64,000 nucleotides of DNA from Treponema sp. (GTDB lineage: Bacteria; Spirochaetota; Spirochaetia; Treponematales; Treponemataceae). The notes below the pieces were generated by a model. That model worked only from the letters and a program-made list of their open reading frames with translations. It made no database searches and was not told where the DNA came from. The first letter of the stretch is position 1; the number at the start of each line of letters is the position of its first letter. The stretch is from assembly GCA_014804005.1 (NCBI GenBank), contig JAAVAP010000029.1:1-64000 (forward strand), in the 5' to 3' direction. Below, piece after piece: positions 36,514 through 45,455 of this stretch. The translations under genes and the position numbers were made by a program.

Positions 36514-38211
36514 ATGAAGCGATTTTTTGCAATCCTGTTTTCGATGGCGGCACTGGTCTCGGCAACCATTTTCGTATCTTGTAGTAACGATGATTCCAGT
36601 TCTGGCGGAGACGATTATTACATAGGGGGAGGCAATGAAACCATCATCCTTCACGCAAAGTATTATAATAATATTTTTATTTGGGAATCAGGAATAGGTG
36701 AACTAGACGAGAACGAAAATGAAATGACAGCTGAATATGATGGTTGGTATCGTTTTGAAATTAAATCAAATTCCGCGGGATTCATCTTTTTCACAGACAA
36801 CTGGGAGCGAAAGACAGAAGATTTGTACGCAACCGCTGGCGAATGGTGGTTTAAGGATGGCAACTTGTATTCCTACAACCCAAATAGTGGCAGTTCTTCC
36901 ATTCCTTCCGCTCCTCAAAATGTAAAAACGGAAGCAACAAGTTCATCCAGTATAAAAGTTTCATGGGATGCCGTTGAAGATGCCGATAGTTATACTGTAT
37001 ACTATCGGCTATCTTTAGGAGCTGGCAATGAGAGTTACGAAAGAGATGGAACTGAAACTGTAAAATCGACAACCGATTCTTCTGTATCGATATATGATTT
37101 GACAGAATGGAAAATTTATATCTTTTTTGTAACAGCACAAAATTCCGCAGGGGAAAGTTTTGCAAATGTTGTAATCGACTATCCCTGTTCAACCAATGAT
37201 CCTGATGAAAGCGGAAGTTCCGGCACAACAACAAAACTTTCCGCACCAACTGGACTGACGGCGACTGCGGTATCATCTTCATCTGTCGAACTGTCATGGG
37301 ATTCCGTCAACGGCGCAACCACATACTATGTATACAAATCAGAAAGTTCATCGTCTTCTACGGCATCCGTCATTGGTAGTACGACATCAACTTCTACGAC
37401 CGCAACAGGATTAAAAGCGAATACGAAATACTATTTTTGGGTAAAAGCGGTCAACGATACAACAATAAGCGATTACTCGTCTTATGGTTATGCAACTACG
37501 AAAGCAACATCTTCTAGTTCAGGCGGTGGTAGTTCAACAGCAACGAATGAGCTATTAAGTGACATAACAACATTTAACGTATTTACAGCACCACTTATTA
37601 ATAAAGGTGCTGTCAAGTTGACAGATGGAAAAAATGGATTTTATATCCCATTGTTGAACAGCAGTGAAATGAATGCTGACTACTACATTTTGTATCGTTC
37701 TACAACATCAAAAACAGATAAAAGCACATATAAAAAAATCAAAACGATATCAAGGTCGTCTAATATAGCATTTGAAGATTTTGATATTGATTTTACGAAA
37801 AACAAAACTTATTATTATGTTGTAGTTGCCACTAGTTCAAAAACCGATACATATGGAACTATATCTGCAAATGCTTTAAGTATTGTTTTAGGCGATACTA
37901 GAATTAAGTATACTATAAGTACAGACAATTCAAAACAAGCTATAAAAAGGTATGTTTCAGTAGATGGCAGCGATACTGTTGATGCATTTACTTTTCCTAA
38001 AGGAGGCAACAAATATGCCTATGCTTCACTAGAACCAGGATACCATTCAATTGAGTATTGCAAAACACTAAACGGTTCATATATGCAGATTGTGTCAAAT
38101 TATAATTTTTTGCCAGGATGTGAATATTCAATTAGTTTAGATTCTGGTAAAATATCATCGTCAAGTCCAACGCTTCCTGCTACAACCAAGGATTATATTT
38201 CGGTTCCATAA
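36514..38211 (+). CDS. Lipoprotein with starch-binding-like module and fibronectin type III domains
   Basis: 565-aa lipoprotein. The signal peptide MKRFFAILFSMAALVSATIF ends at VSC (Cys about residue 23). Residues about 40-125 resemble a CBM26-type starch-binding module: aromatic-rich, with WYRFEIKSNSAGFIFF and EWWFKDGNLYSY. Two fibronectin III domains follow (about 132-225 and 245-330; SIKVSWDAVEDADSYTVYY and SVELSWDSVNGATTYYVY), joined by Ser/Gly-rich linkers, and then two further beta-rich domains. GGAG lies 9 bases before the ATG. A strong promoter and XRE-type operator precede it. Carbohydrate binding at the cell surface is inferred. Confidence 0.8.
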   Translation: MKRFFAILFSMAALVSATIFVSCSNDDSSSGGDDYYIGGGNETIILHAKYYNNIFIWESGIGELDENENEMTAEYDGWYRFEIKSNSAGFIFFTDNWERKTEDLYATAGEWWFKDGNLYSYNPNSGSSSIPSAPQNVKTEATSSSSIKVSWDAVEDADSYTVYYRLSLGAGNESYERDGTETVKSTTDSSVSIYDLTEWKIYIFFVTAQNSAGESFANVVIDYPCSTNDPDESGSSGTTTKLSAPTGLTATAVSSSSVELSWDSVNGATTYYVYKSESSSSSTASVIGSTTSTSTTATGLKANTKYYFWVKAVNDTTISDYSSYGYATTKATSSSSGGGSSTATNELLSDITTFNVFTAPLINKGAVKLTDGKNGFYIPLLNSSEMNADYYILYRSTTSKTDKSTYKKIKTISRSSNIAFEDFDIDFTKNKTYYYVVVATSSKTDTYGTISANALSIVLGDTRIKYTISTDNSKQAIKRYVSVDGSDTVDAFTFPKGGNKYAYASLEPGYHSIEYCKTLNGSYMQIVSNYNFLPGCEYSISLDSGKISSSSPTLPATTKDYISVP

Positions 38212-38229
38212 TTTTTATTATTTGTTATT

Positions 38230-38253
38230 CTTCCGCAGGAAAGTCTGCGGAAG
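38230..38253 (+). terminator. Terminator of the FN3 lipoprotein gene
   Basis: CTTCCGCAG / CTGCGGAAG with a 6-base loop, followed by ATGTTTTT. Confidence 0.8.
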
Positions 38254-38362
38254 ATGTTTTTACAAAAACCTTTCACGGTATCTTTATGTCAAAGTTGAAT
38301 GCAAGCAAAGCGGAAGTTTTGCAATATACGCAGAAAGAACAAGAAAATGACAGCAAACAACA

Positions 38363-38383
38363 CCAGCCTTTGGAAAAGGCTGG
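38363..38383 (-). terminator. Hairpin downstream of argG
   Basis: CCAGCCTTT / AAAGGCTGG with a 3-base loop, 24 bases beyond the argG stop. The T-run on the minus strand is imperfect (TGTTGTTT). Confidence 0.65.
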
Positions 38384-38407
38384 GTTTCACTTTCAACTCA
38401 CTTCAAA

Positions 38408-39673
38408 TTACTCCGTGGGGCGCTTTTTGAAGCTTTTGCTTTCCTTGATTGCCTGACCTTCGCCGACTTCCTGCTCCATCATCGCGCGCACTTTAAGCGG
38501 CAAGCCGAAAAGCGTGATGAATCCTTGCGCGTCCTTGTGGTCGTACAAGTCGCCGGTTTTGAAACTCGCGATGCTTTCGTTGTAGAGACTGTATTTTGAC
38601 GAAGAGCCTGCGCCGCGAATCTGACCTTTGTAAAGGAAAACTTTTGCCCAGCCGGTTACGGTTTCCTGCGTCTTGTCCACGAACGCCATGAGCGAATCGA
38701 AAAGTGTGGTGAACCATTTTCCGTCGTAAATCAATTCTCCCACTTTGATCGCGACTTCTTGCTTGTAATGATAAGTGTCGCGGTCGAGGCAAATGTGATC
38801 CATCATTCTGTGCGCGAAATACAAAATCGCTCCGCCCGGAGTTTCATACACGCCGCGGCTTTTCATTCCCACGCATCGGTTTTCGCAAATGTCCACGAGG
38901 CCGATTCCGTTGCGTCCGCCGATTTTGTTCAATTCGGTGAGAAGTTCGAGCGCGTTCATTTTTTTGCCGTTCAACGCGACAGGAATTCCTTTGACGAAAT
39001 CAATCTGAACGTATTCGCCTTTTTCAGGAGCGTCTTCGGGAACGGTCGTGTTCTGAAGCATGTGGCGATAGTTCGGCTCGTTTTCAACTTTTTCCAATTC
39101 CAAACCTTCGTGGCTCAAATGCCAAATGTTTTCATCGCGGCTGTACGACTGATCTTTTTTCGCGGGAACCTCGAGATTGCGTTTTTCCAAATATTCGATT
39201 TCGGCTTCGCGAGAATCAAGATTCCATTTCGGATCGCGCCACGCGGCGATGACTTTGATGTCGGGAGCGAAAGCCTTGATCGCAAGCTCGAAGCGAACTT
39301 GGTCGTTGCCCTTTCCTGTTGCTCCGTGGCAAATCGCGACGGCGTTTTCCTGCCTTGCGTATTCCACCAAAATTTTTCCGATGAGCGGACGCGCCGTGGA
39401 AGTGCCGAGCAAATATTCGTCTTCGTAGATGGCTCCGGCCTTGAGCGCGGGCCAGCAATATTCTGCAATGTATTCTTCGCGAGCGTCCACGACGTAGCAA
39501 GCCGACGCGCCAGTCTTGAGTGCGCGCGATTTTATCGCCGGCCAATCGTCGCCCTGTCCCAAATCGATGCAGACCGCTATCACATCGTAGTCGTAATTTT
39601 CCTTGAGCCACGGAATGATGACGGTAGTGTCAAGTCCGCCAGAATAAGCCAAAATAACTTTGTCCTTTGCCAT
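38408..39673 (-). CDS. argG: Argininosuccinate synthase
   Basis: Joins citrulline and aspartate with ATP in the penultimate arginine step. The PP-loop motif AYSGGLDTTVI lies at residues 9-19, and ATGKGNDQVRFE and GIGLVDICENRCVGMKSRG are family signatures. At 421 aa it is of normal length. ATG 39673 has GGAG 8 bases ahead. It is transcribed alone from a near-consensus promoter that carries ARG-box-like sites. argH and argF are not in the window. Confidence 0.97.
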   Translation of the reverse strand: MAKDKVILAYSGGLDTTVIIPWLKENYDYDVIAVCIDLGQGDDWPAIKSRALKTGASACYVVDAREEYIAEYCWPALKAGAIYEDEYLLGTSTARPLIGKILVEYARQENAVAICHGATGKGNDQVRFELAIKAFAPDIKVIAAWRDPKWNLDSREAEIEYLEKRNLEVPAKKDQSYSRDENIWHLSHEGLELEKVENEPNYRHMLQNTTVPEDAPEKGEYVQIDFVKGIPVALNGKKMNALELLTELNKIGGRNGIGLVDICENRCVGMKSRGVYETPGGAILYFAHRMMDHICLDRDTYHYKQEVAIKVGELIYDGKWFTTLFDSLMAFVDKTQETVTGWAKVFLYKGQIRGAGSSSKYSLYNESIASFKTGDLYDHKDAQGFITLFGLPLKVRAMMEQEVGEGQAIKESKSFKKRPTE

Positions 39674-39723
39674 AATTTTCTCCTACATAAGAAATGAAAT
39701 CGCGAAATGTTGATTTCGCTTTT

Positions 39724-39770
39724 TGTATATTTATGCAAAATATTGTATAGATATGCGAAAAAATTGTCAA
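39724..39770 (-). promoter_or_regulatory. argG promoter with two ARG-box-like operators
   Basis: Minus strand: consensus TTGACA (39765-39770), 17-base spacer, TACAAT (39742-39747). TGCATAAATATACA (39724-39737) lies over the predicted start and CGCATATCTATACA (39744-39757) over the spacer and -10. Their centres are 20 bases apart, close to the two-turn spacing of ARG boxes, and both resemble the argJ sites. Confidence 0.65.
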
Positions 39771-39849
39771 GCGGAAATTCTCGTTTCAAGCGAATTTTCA
39801 ACGCGCCTAAAACTTGCATCGCAAGGCGCGGGAATTGCACACAAATATA

Positions 39850-39878
39850 TTGACTAGCGCGAAATTGTGCTGTAAACT
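39850..39878 (+). promoter_or_regulatory. Promoter of the poly-G lipoprotein gene
   Basis: TTGACT (39850-39855), 17-base spacer, TAAACT (39873-39878). A GGAGG ribosome site follows at 39909-39913. Confidence 0.55.
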
Positions 39879-39918
39879 TAAAGATAACTTTTAAAACCAT
39901 TTTTCATTGGAGGAAAAA

Positions 39919-41519
39919 ATGAAAAACAAATTCATGTATGGGGGGGGGTATTAGCGACCCTCTTTTTGTCAATTCTCATCTGCTTCGCTTCGTGCAGTAA
40001 CAGCAGTTCGCCGGTAAACAGTACTCCAAAAATCATCGGGGCGTACACACTGAATGGCGACATAATCTGCCTTTATGATGACAACACGTTCACAATCATT
40101 AAAGACAACTCCGTAACAGTTTCAGGCACTTACATCCGTGGCGAAAACGACTTTACGCTCACGGTAGACCAGGCGAGCGACGGCAAAGCAACGTCGGGAG
40201 ACAGTTTGGTGTTGAAGGTTGAGGGTAATGGAACTATCAACGTGTCACGGTCCGATATCGATGGGTATGAAGAGGGGGATAAAGGATCGCAGGCTAGCAA
40301 TCCGGGAAGCGACGATTCAAGTTCTGACATTCGCCATTCGCTCAGAGATGACGTTTCGGAAGAATTGAAGATTAAGGAAAATTTCTCCGCAGTGCAAAAC
40401 GCGGATGGCATACAAATAAAGTTCACCATTCCCAAAGACGCTAACGCTTACGAAGTGTACATAGACAGAATCGGACTAGTCACTGAAAATTTTTTTGGCG
40501 TGGGAAATATGACCGAAGACGACTTTTTCTATCCTTTCCTTGCCCCCAACAAATAATACACAATTCGCGTCGTGTTTTTGAAAGCAGAGGTTGAAAAAGA
40601 TGGATGGAATTATGGTCATCCCGATGGCGATGGAATTATAGGCTGGTTTGACGTGAAGGCAACGGCAGGCGCAAGCAGCAAGGGTGAAGTGCGCTTGAAT
40701 GATTTCGGCAAAATAGCGGTGGAAAAGAACGGCGACTTCAAGTTTACGAAAAAGCCCGCGTTCGAAAATGAGAACTTGATACAAGATTGGATATTGGGCA
40801 TAGGACTGAGCGAGGGAGTGTCATGGCTTCACGATGACAGGCGTTCGAAATGGCTTACTGAAATCGACATTCCCAACAAGGAAATTCTCAATAAAAAATA
40901 CAATTTCTATACATATCCTCGCACTTATGGCGATGTTACGAAAGTTGACTTCATTGTATACCGCCCGAAACTGTTCTACAAATATAGCGAAAAGGAATAC
41001 AAGTATCAGTGGGATGGCTATACATTGGACACGAACTGTAGGGCTGAAGAGTTCTTGTTGACATCCATCGACATAACAAAATCCACAGACGTTGAGAAAA
41101 TCAAAGGAACGTGGGTGTATAAATGGGAAGGCGATGTTGAAGTTTATAATATTCCGTGTCACGATGTTTACAATGACACGTTTGTCATTACTGGCAGTAA
41201 TGCGAAAAACAATTGGTCGCACATTTATACGAAACGTAACGGCAGTGCATTCACACAAGAAGAGATAAAAAAGTTTACTTATCATGATGAGGAATGCTAT
41301 ACACTCTCAGACGATGGTAAGACGCTAACTGAAAAGAGTAATGACGAATCGCGACCACTGTCCGAATATTTTGCAGACTATACGAGCAGTAGTGGCAGTT
41401 ACACATGTCATTATGATTTGAAACTCTTCGCGGACGGAAGTTCATTGAAAATAATTTGTTCTGGCAAAAACGATGACGGAACGGACTATAGTTATGGGAC
41501 TGACTACAAAAAACAGTAG
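39919..41519 (+). pseudogene. Lipoprotein gene broken by a poly-G frameshift and an in-frame stop
   Basis: ATG 39919 follows a perfect GGAGG. As sequenced, nine G (39940-39948) put translation into a TAG after eleven codons. With ten G the frame would give MKNKFMYGGGVLATLFLSIL and ICFASC, a textbook lipoprotein signal peptide that continues into the long frame ending at 40556. That frame ends in TAA (40554-40556), and the same frame continues from the next codon to 41519 with clear protein character. The expected codon is GAA, so one G-to-T change explains the stop. The intact product would be about 533 aa with a fibronectin-like middle part (IQIKFTIPKDANAYEVYIDR). Function is not recognised. 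Confidence 0.8.
39940..39948 (+). repeat. Poly-G tract of nine in the signal-peptide codons
   Basis: A homopolymer of nine G eight codons into a lipoprotein gene. Adding one G or removing two restores the reading frame, so it can act as a slipped-strand on/off switch. Confidence 0.9.
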
Positions 41520-41665
41520 CCTGTAAAATCATGGACCGCTCGGCGCATTGTCGAGCGGTCACAATCAACGGCCGCAAAATCTGCGTCGTTGGTTGTGTTG
41601 TGCGCGATGCTTGCGTTCTTTCCGCCTTTTTTCATTTTCGTCCAGTCGATTCCGTGAACGCGCTC

Positions 41666-41694
41666 TTGATTAAATCGCGGAAATCCTGTATAAT
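41666..41694 (+). promoter_or_regulatory. Promoter of the first FtsX-like permease gene
   Basis: TTGATT (41666-41671), 17-base spacer, consensus TATAAT (41689-41694). The ATG at 41705 is ten bases later, which predicts a leader of about four bases and no Shine-Dalgarno. Confidence 0.65.
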
Positions 41695-41704
41695 TCTCTT
41701 CCCG

Positions 41705-43201
41705 ATGTTTACGCTGAAATTCGCGTTCAAAAATATAATTTCTCGGAAAAGTTCGATTGTCATTGTTTTGTTCGTGGCGTTTTCGATCGCGATTTTGGTT
41801 ATGGCAAACGCGGTTTTCGACGGAACTCGAAGCGGTGTAGAAAAAACTTTCAGCGACAATTTTACTGGCGATGTCGTGATTCGGCCGCGCGCCCAATTTC
41901 CAATGAGCCTTTTCGGCGACGAAACTCCGATTACCGGAGAATTTTCCGAATTGCCGCAGCTCATTCCGTATTTGGATATTTTCGAATATGTTCAAAAAAG
42001 TCCGTTCGTGGAAAAAGCCGTTCCGCAGATTACGGGGCAGGCGGTTTTGCGCGTGAACGACAAGAATGTCGCGGGATATTTTTTCGGCGTTGAAGGCGAT
42101 TCCTACGTCAAACTTATGGAAGGAATTAGAATCGTGGAAGGCGAGCCTTTTTCGTCGGACGAAGACGCGCTGATGCTTTCTGAGAACATCGTCGCGCAAA
42201 TAAGTGAAAAATGCGGTGTCCGCGTCAAAGTAGACGACCAAATTCAAATGGCTTCGTTCACGGGAACTTCTTACGCGCTTCGCGCCGCGCGTCTTGCCGC
42301 GATTTACGAATATTCCGTGCACAACGATTTGCAGGACAAAATAATTTTGGTTTCGCCGGCGGTTCTGCGCACATTGATTGGGCTTGGAACTACGGAAATT
42401 GATCCCGCGCTTTTTACAAATGAAAATTCGGGCTTGCTTGAAGCCGTGGAAAACGGCTCTATCGACGATTTGTTTGGCGGAGCAAGCGATTTTGATGCTG
42501 ACGACATTTTTTTCAACGATGAAATTTTTTCCGAAGAAATTTCGAAAAATGCCGATGAAATTGCGAACGAAAATTCCGCGCTTTCGGAAAATGCGCCCGA
42601 TGAAAGCGAAGAGACGATTTGGAATTATATCGTTTGCTCCGTTCCGAACGGCGTTTCGCCAAAGTTGGCGATTCGTCGCCTCAACCGCGCTTTCGAAAAA
42701 TTTGAGTGGCAGGTTCAGGCGGTGGATTGGCGCGCAGCGGCTGGAATGGCGGCGCAATACATTTATTGGATTCGCCTCGTTTTCAACATCGGGCTTTTGG
42801 TGATAATCGCCACGGGTTACATCATCGTGAACAATACGCTCGTAATCGCCGCGCTGGACAGAACGAAGGAAACCGGCGCGCTCCGCGCAATCGGTGCTTC
42901 GAGGCGTTTCGTTGCGACCGAATATTTGCTTGAAACTTTGATGCTTACGATTACGGCTGGAATCATCGGATGCGTAATCGGCGTGGTCGGAAATTCGATT
43001 TTGTCCGGCGGCGCGATAACATTCACAAATCCGTATTTGATTCAACTTTTCGGCGGCACGACTTTGAACACGGCTGTTTCCGTTTCGAACATTTTTTGGG
43101 GAATGGCGTTGTCGCTCGTGCTCGCGTTCGTGGCGTGGATTTATCCCGTGCAGATTGCGCTCGGCGCAAGTCCTGTCGTGGCGATGGAGGCGGTGCGATG
43201 A
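41705..43201 (+). CDS. FtsX/LolC-E type ABC transporter permease
   Basis: 498-aa inner-membrane permease of the MacB/LolCDE class. ATG 41705 is chosen because it opens MFTLKFAFKNIISRKSSI directly before the first transmembrane helix (about residues 18-38, VIVLFVAFSIAILVMANAVF). A large MacB-type periplasmic domain (about 40-330) follows, with an acidic insertion (about 255-300), then three C-terminal helices of the FtsX domain (from about 345) with LDRTKETGALRAIGAS. It overlaps the next permease gene by four bases (ATGA). With the second permease and a LolD-like ATPase it probably extracts lipoproteins or exports another envelope substrate. Confidence 0.85.
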   Translation: MFTLKFAFKNIISRKSSIVIVLFVAFSIAILVMANAVFDGTRSGVEKTFSDNFTGDVVIRPRAQFPMSLFGDETPITGEFSELPQLIPYLDIFEYVQKSPFVEKAVPQITGQAVLRVNDKNVAGYFFGVEGDSYVKLMEGIRIVEGEPFSSDEDALMLSENIVAQISEKCGVRVKVDDQIQMASFTGTSYALRAARLAAIYEYSVHNDLQDKIILVSPAVLRTLIGLGTTEIDPALFTNENSGLLEAVENGSIDDLFGGASDFDADDIFFNDEIFSEEISKNADEIANENSALSENAPDESEETIWNYIVCSVPNGVSPKLAIRRLNRAFEKFEWQVQAVDWRAAAGMAAQYIYWIRLVFNIGLLVIIATGYIIVNNTLVIAALDRTKETGALRAIGASRRFVATEYLLETLMLTITAGIIGCVIGVVGNSILSGGAITFTNPYLIQLFGGTTLNTAVSVSNIFWGMALSLVLAFVAWIYPVQIALGASPVVAMEAVR

Positions 43202-44502
43202 AAAGCCTTTATTTGAACTTTGCTGTGAAATCGCTCTTGAATCGCGCGCGCCAATATCGTTCGCTTTTTGCCGTGAGCGCAATCGGCGTGTGCATAATGA
43301 TTTCGGTGCTCATGATTACCGACGGAATGCTTGATTCGATGACGGAAAAAATGCGCCAGTACTACGGCGGCGACTTTATGATTTTGGGCGGCGAAAAGTA
43401 TTACGATGAAAAATATAGCGGTTATCCGCTTGAAAAATTGCAGGAAATGATCGTCGCATTGAAAGAAATTCTTTCCAAGGACACTCAGATTTCTGCTCGT
43501 CTTTCAAAAACTAATGGCGACAAAAGTTTTTTCTTTGAAGGAATCGGCGTAAAGCAGCGCACTCTTCAGGGCGTGAATTTTGAAGACGAACGCGCGCTTT
43601 TCCAAAAATTCACATTTGTGAAAGGAAATGCGGATGCGCGCGCAGATGGCGACGGAGCTGTGATTTCGCTTCCCGTGGCGCAAAAACTTGGCGTTCATGT
43701 TGGCGACGAAGTGGTGCTTTTTTTTGAGGAAGACAATTTGAAAAATACGGTCTCGCTTGTGGTTACGGGAATTTTTCAAGATTCAAGTGTTTTTGGAATG
43801 TACACTTCTTACATCGACTACAAGGCTTTGATAAAACTCCTCTCTATCAATGTGAATCTGACGGACAAAATCTGTGTCTACTATCCGAGGGGCTTGCCTT
43901 CTTCGGGCGAAATTCGTCGCGTTCAAAGCGAACTTGAAAAGCGTTTCGATATGTTTCCGCTTTCGTATAATAAAGAAGATTGGCGAAATTTTGACAGGAA
44001 TGATGACGATATTATTTACGCGCTCATTCCGCTTGAAGCGAATATTTCAGATTTGCGAAAACTTTCGTCCGCATTGAACGCCATTGTCGCGCTGATTGTC
44101 GCGATGCTCGTCTTGATAATTTCCGTGGGAATTTCGAGCACGTTCCGCGTCATCGTGATGAAGCGCGCCGTGGAAAGCGGCACGTTCCGCGCTTTGGGAA
44201 TGAAACCCGCAGGATTGATGCTGCTTTATTTTACTGAAGTTTTCGTGTTGCTCGTTTCCGGCTGCGCGATTGGATTTGCGCTTTCGTTCGTCGTGACGAA
44301 AATCATTTCGGGATTCAATCTTTCATTTGTGGTCGGATTCGATTTGTTTTTGATGGGCGGGCATCTCGCGCCGAGCCTTTACATCGGCAAAGTCTTTTTT
44401 TTGCTGGCGGTGATTTTCGTAACCACGTTGGGCGCGGTGTTGTTTACTTTGCGTAAGCTGATTCATATCAGTCCTGTGGGCGCGTTGTCCACGGTGACTT
44501 GA
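43198..44502 (+). CDS. FtsX/LolC-E type ABC transporter permease (second subunit)
   Basis: 434-aa partner of the preceding permease. ATG 43198 overlaps its stop as ATGA and has GGAGG 7 bases ahead. It has an N-terminal helix (about residues 20-42, SLFAVSAIGVCIMISVLMIT), a periplasmic MacB domain (about 45-285), and three C-terminal helices with MKRAVESGTFRALGMKPAGL, the typical FtsX cytoplasmic loop. Two different FtsX subunits point to a LolC/LolE-like heterodimer. A LolA-like gene follows after 66 bases. Confidence 0.85.
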   Translation: MKSLYLNFAVKSLLNRARQYRSLFAVSAIGVCIMISVLMITDGMLDSMTEKMRQYYGGDFMILGGEKYYDEKYSGYPLEKLQEMIVALKEILSKDTQISARLSKTNGDKSFFFEGIGVKQRTLQGVNFEDERALFQKFTFVKGNADARADGDGAVISLPVAQKLGVHVGDEVVLFFEEDNLKNTVSLVVTGIFQDSSVFGMYTSYIDYKALIKLLSINVNLTDKICVYYPRGLPSSGEIRRVQSELEKRFDMFPLSYNKEDWRNFDRNDDDIIYALIPLEANISDLRKLSSALNAIVALIVAMLVLIISVGISSTFRVIVMKRAVESGTFRALGMKPAGLMLLYFTEVFVLLVSGCAIGFALSFVVTKIISGFNLSFVVGFDLFLMGGHLAPSLYIGKVFFLLAVIFVTTLGAVLFTLRKLIHISPVGALSTVT

Positions 44503-44568
44503 TGCGCACGCAAAAAATCCGTTCGTGAAATTGCAATTTTGCAAATGGATTCTTTTTAGGAGAATTTG

Positions 44569-45357
44569 ATGAAAAAAATTTTTTTGACATTGAGCGCGAT
44601 TTTTTTGACGATGCCGATTTTCGCGCAGGACATTCCGCTTGACGAGGCCAAAGAATTTCTAAAGAACGCTGGCGAAAAAACCGCGTATTACGGAAAGGAT
44701 TTTACGGGCGAATATATGCTCGTTCAGGAAAAGCTGGGACAGGGCAGATCGATTACCAGCGCGATTATGTATCGCCGCGACAGCAAATCCATGTGCACGA
44801 TTCGCATCACAGGACCGGATTCGGACAAGGGTAAAGGATACGTTCAGTTCGACAAAAATATTTGGTTTTACGATCCCACAAACAGGCAGTTCACTTTTAC
44901 CGCGCCGCGCGACAAATTTCAAAATACGAATGTCAACAACAGCGATTTGCGTCCACAGCGTTACGCGGAACAATACGACATCGAACGCGCGTATTACGAA
45001 AAACTCGGCAATTACGATTGCATCGTTTTTGAACTTTCTGTTACGAAAAAAGCCTCCAAGGAAGCCGATTATCCCAAGCTGAAACTTTGGGTGACAAAGG
45101 ACGATTTTCTCACACGCAAGCGCGAGGACTACAGCCTTTCGGGGCAACTTTTGCGCGTGACTGCGATTCCGAGTTATCAAAAAGTGGACGGACTTTCCGT
45201 TCCCGCCAAAATGGTGATTCAGGACAGACTTCGCGCCAAAAAAATAAACGGCAAAAATCAATATGAAAGCACGCAGATTACTGTGTCGAACGTGTCTTTC
45301 AAAAAATTGGGAGATGTTGTATACTCAAAGCAGTATCTTGAAAATATGAGTCTTTGA
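44569..45357 (+). CDS. LolA-like outer membrane lipoprotein-sorting protein
   Basis: 262-aa periplasmic protein. A signal peptide (MKKIFLTLSAIFLTMPIFAQ) is followed by a beta-rich LolA/LppX-type fold: SKSMCTIRITGPDSDKGKGYVQ, then NIWFYDPTNRQFTFT and DLRPQRYAEQYD, features of the subfamily that carries DUF4292/LolA_2-like names. ATG 44569 has TAGGAG 6 bases upstream. Its position after two FtsX permeases suggests it takes the substrate released by that transporter. The exact cargo is unknown. Confidence 0.78.
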   Translation: MKKIFLTLSAIFLTMPIFAQDIPLDEAKEFLKNAGEKTAYYGKDFTGEYMLVQEKLGQGRSITSAIMYRRDSKSMCTIRITGPDSDKGKGYVQFDKNIWFYDPTNRQFTFTAPRDKFQNTNVNNSDLRPQRYAEQYDIERAYYEKLGNYDCIVFELSVTKKASKEADYPKLKLWVTKDDFLTRKREDYSLSGQLLRVTAIPSYQKVDGLSVPAKMVIQDRLRAKKINGKNQYESTQITVSNVSFKKLGDVVYSKQYLENMSL

Positions 45358-45396
45358 TTCGTGCGGAATTTTTTACGCCTCGATGCTTGATCGAGG
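45354..45396 (+). repeat. Dispersed element copy 1 (14-mer plus hairpin)
   Basis: TTGATTCGTGCGGA (45354-45367) is followed by a hairpin CCTCGAT / ATCGAGG (45378-45396). The same 14-mer followed by a similar CATACCCCGATGC stretch is at 54872. It overlaps the stop of the LolA-like gene. Confidence 0.5.
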
Positions 45397-45455
45397 TATG
45401 TTGATTTTTCCGAATTTGAAAATGCCGAAAAATTTTGAAAAGTAGAGAATTGTAG

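Noticed and set aside
40572..41519. Independent gene downstream of the poly-G lipoprotein
   Set aside because: It is in the same frame as the upstream part, separated only by a TAA, has no ribosome site, and reads as a direct continuation.
41504..43282. Long minus-strand ORF (592 aa) opposite the FtsX permease
   Set aside because: Composition is Arg/His/Asn-rich as expected for a frame antisense to a GC-biased gene; the plus strand has clear FtsX features.
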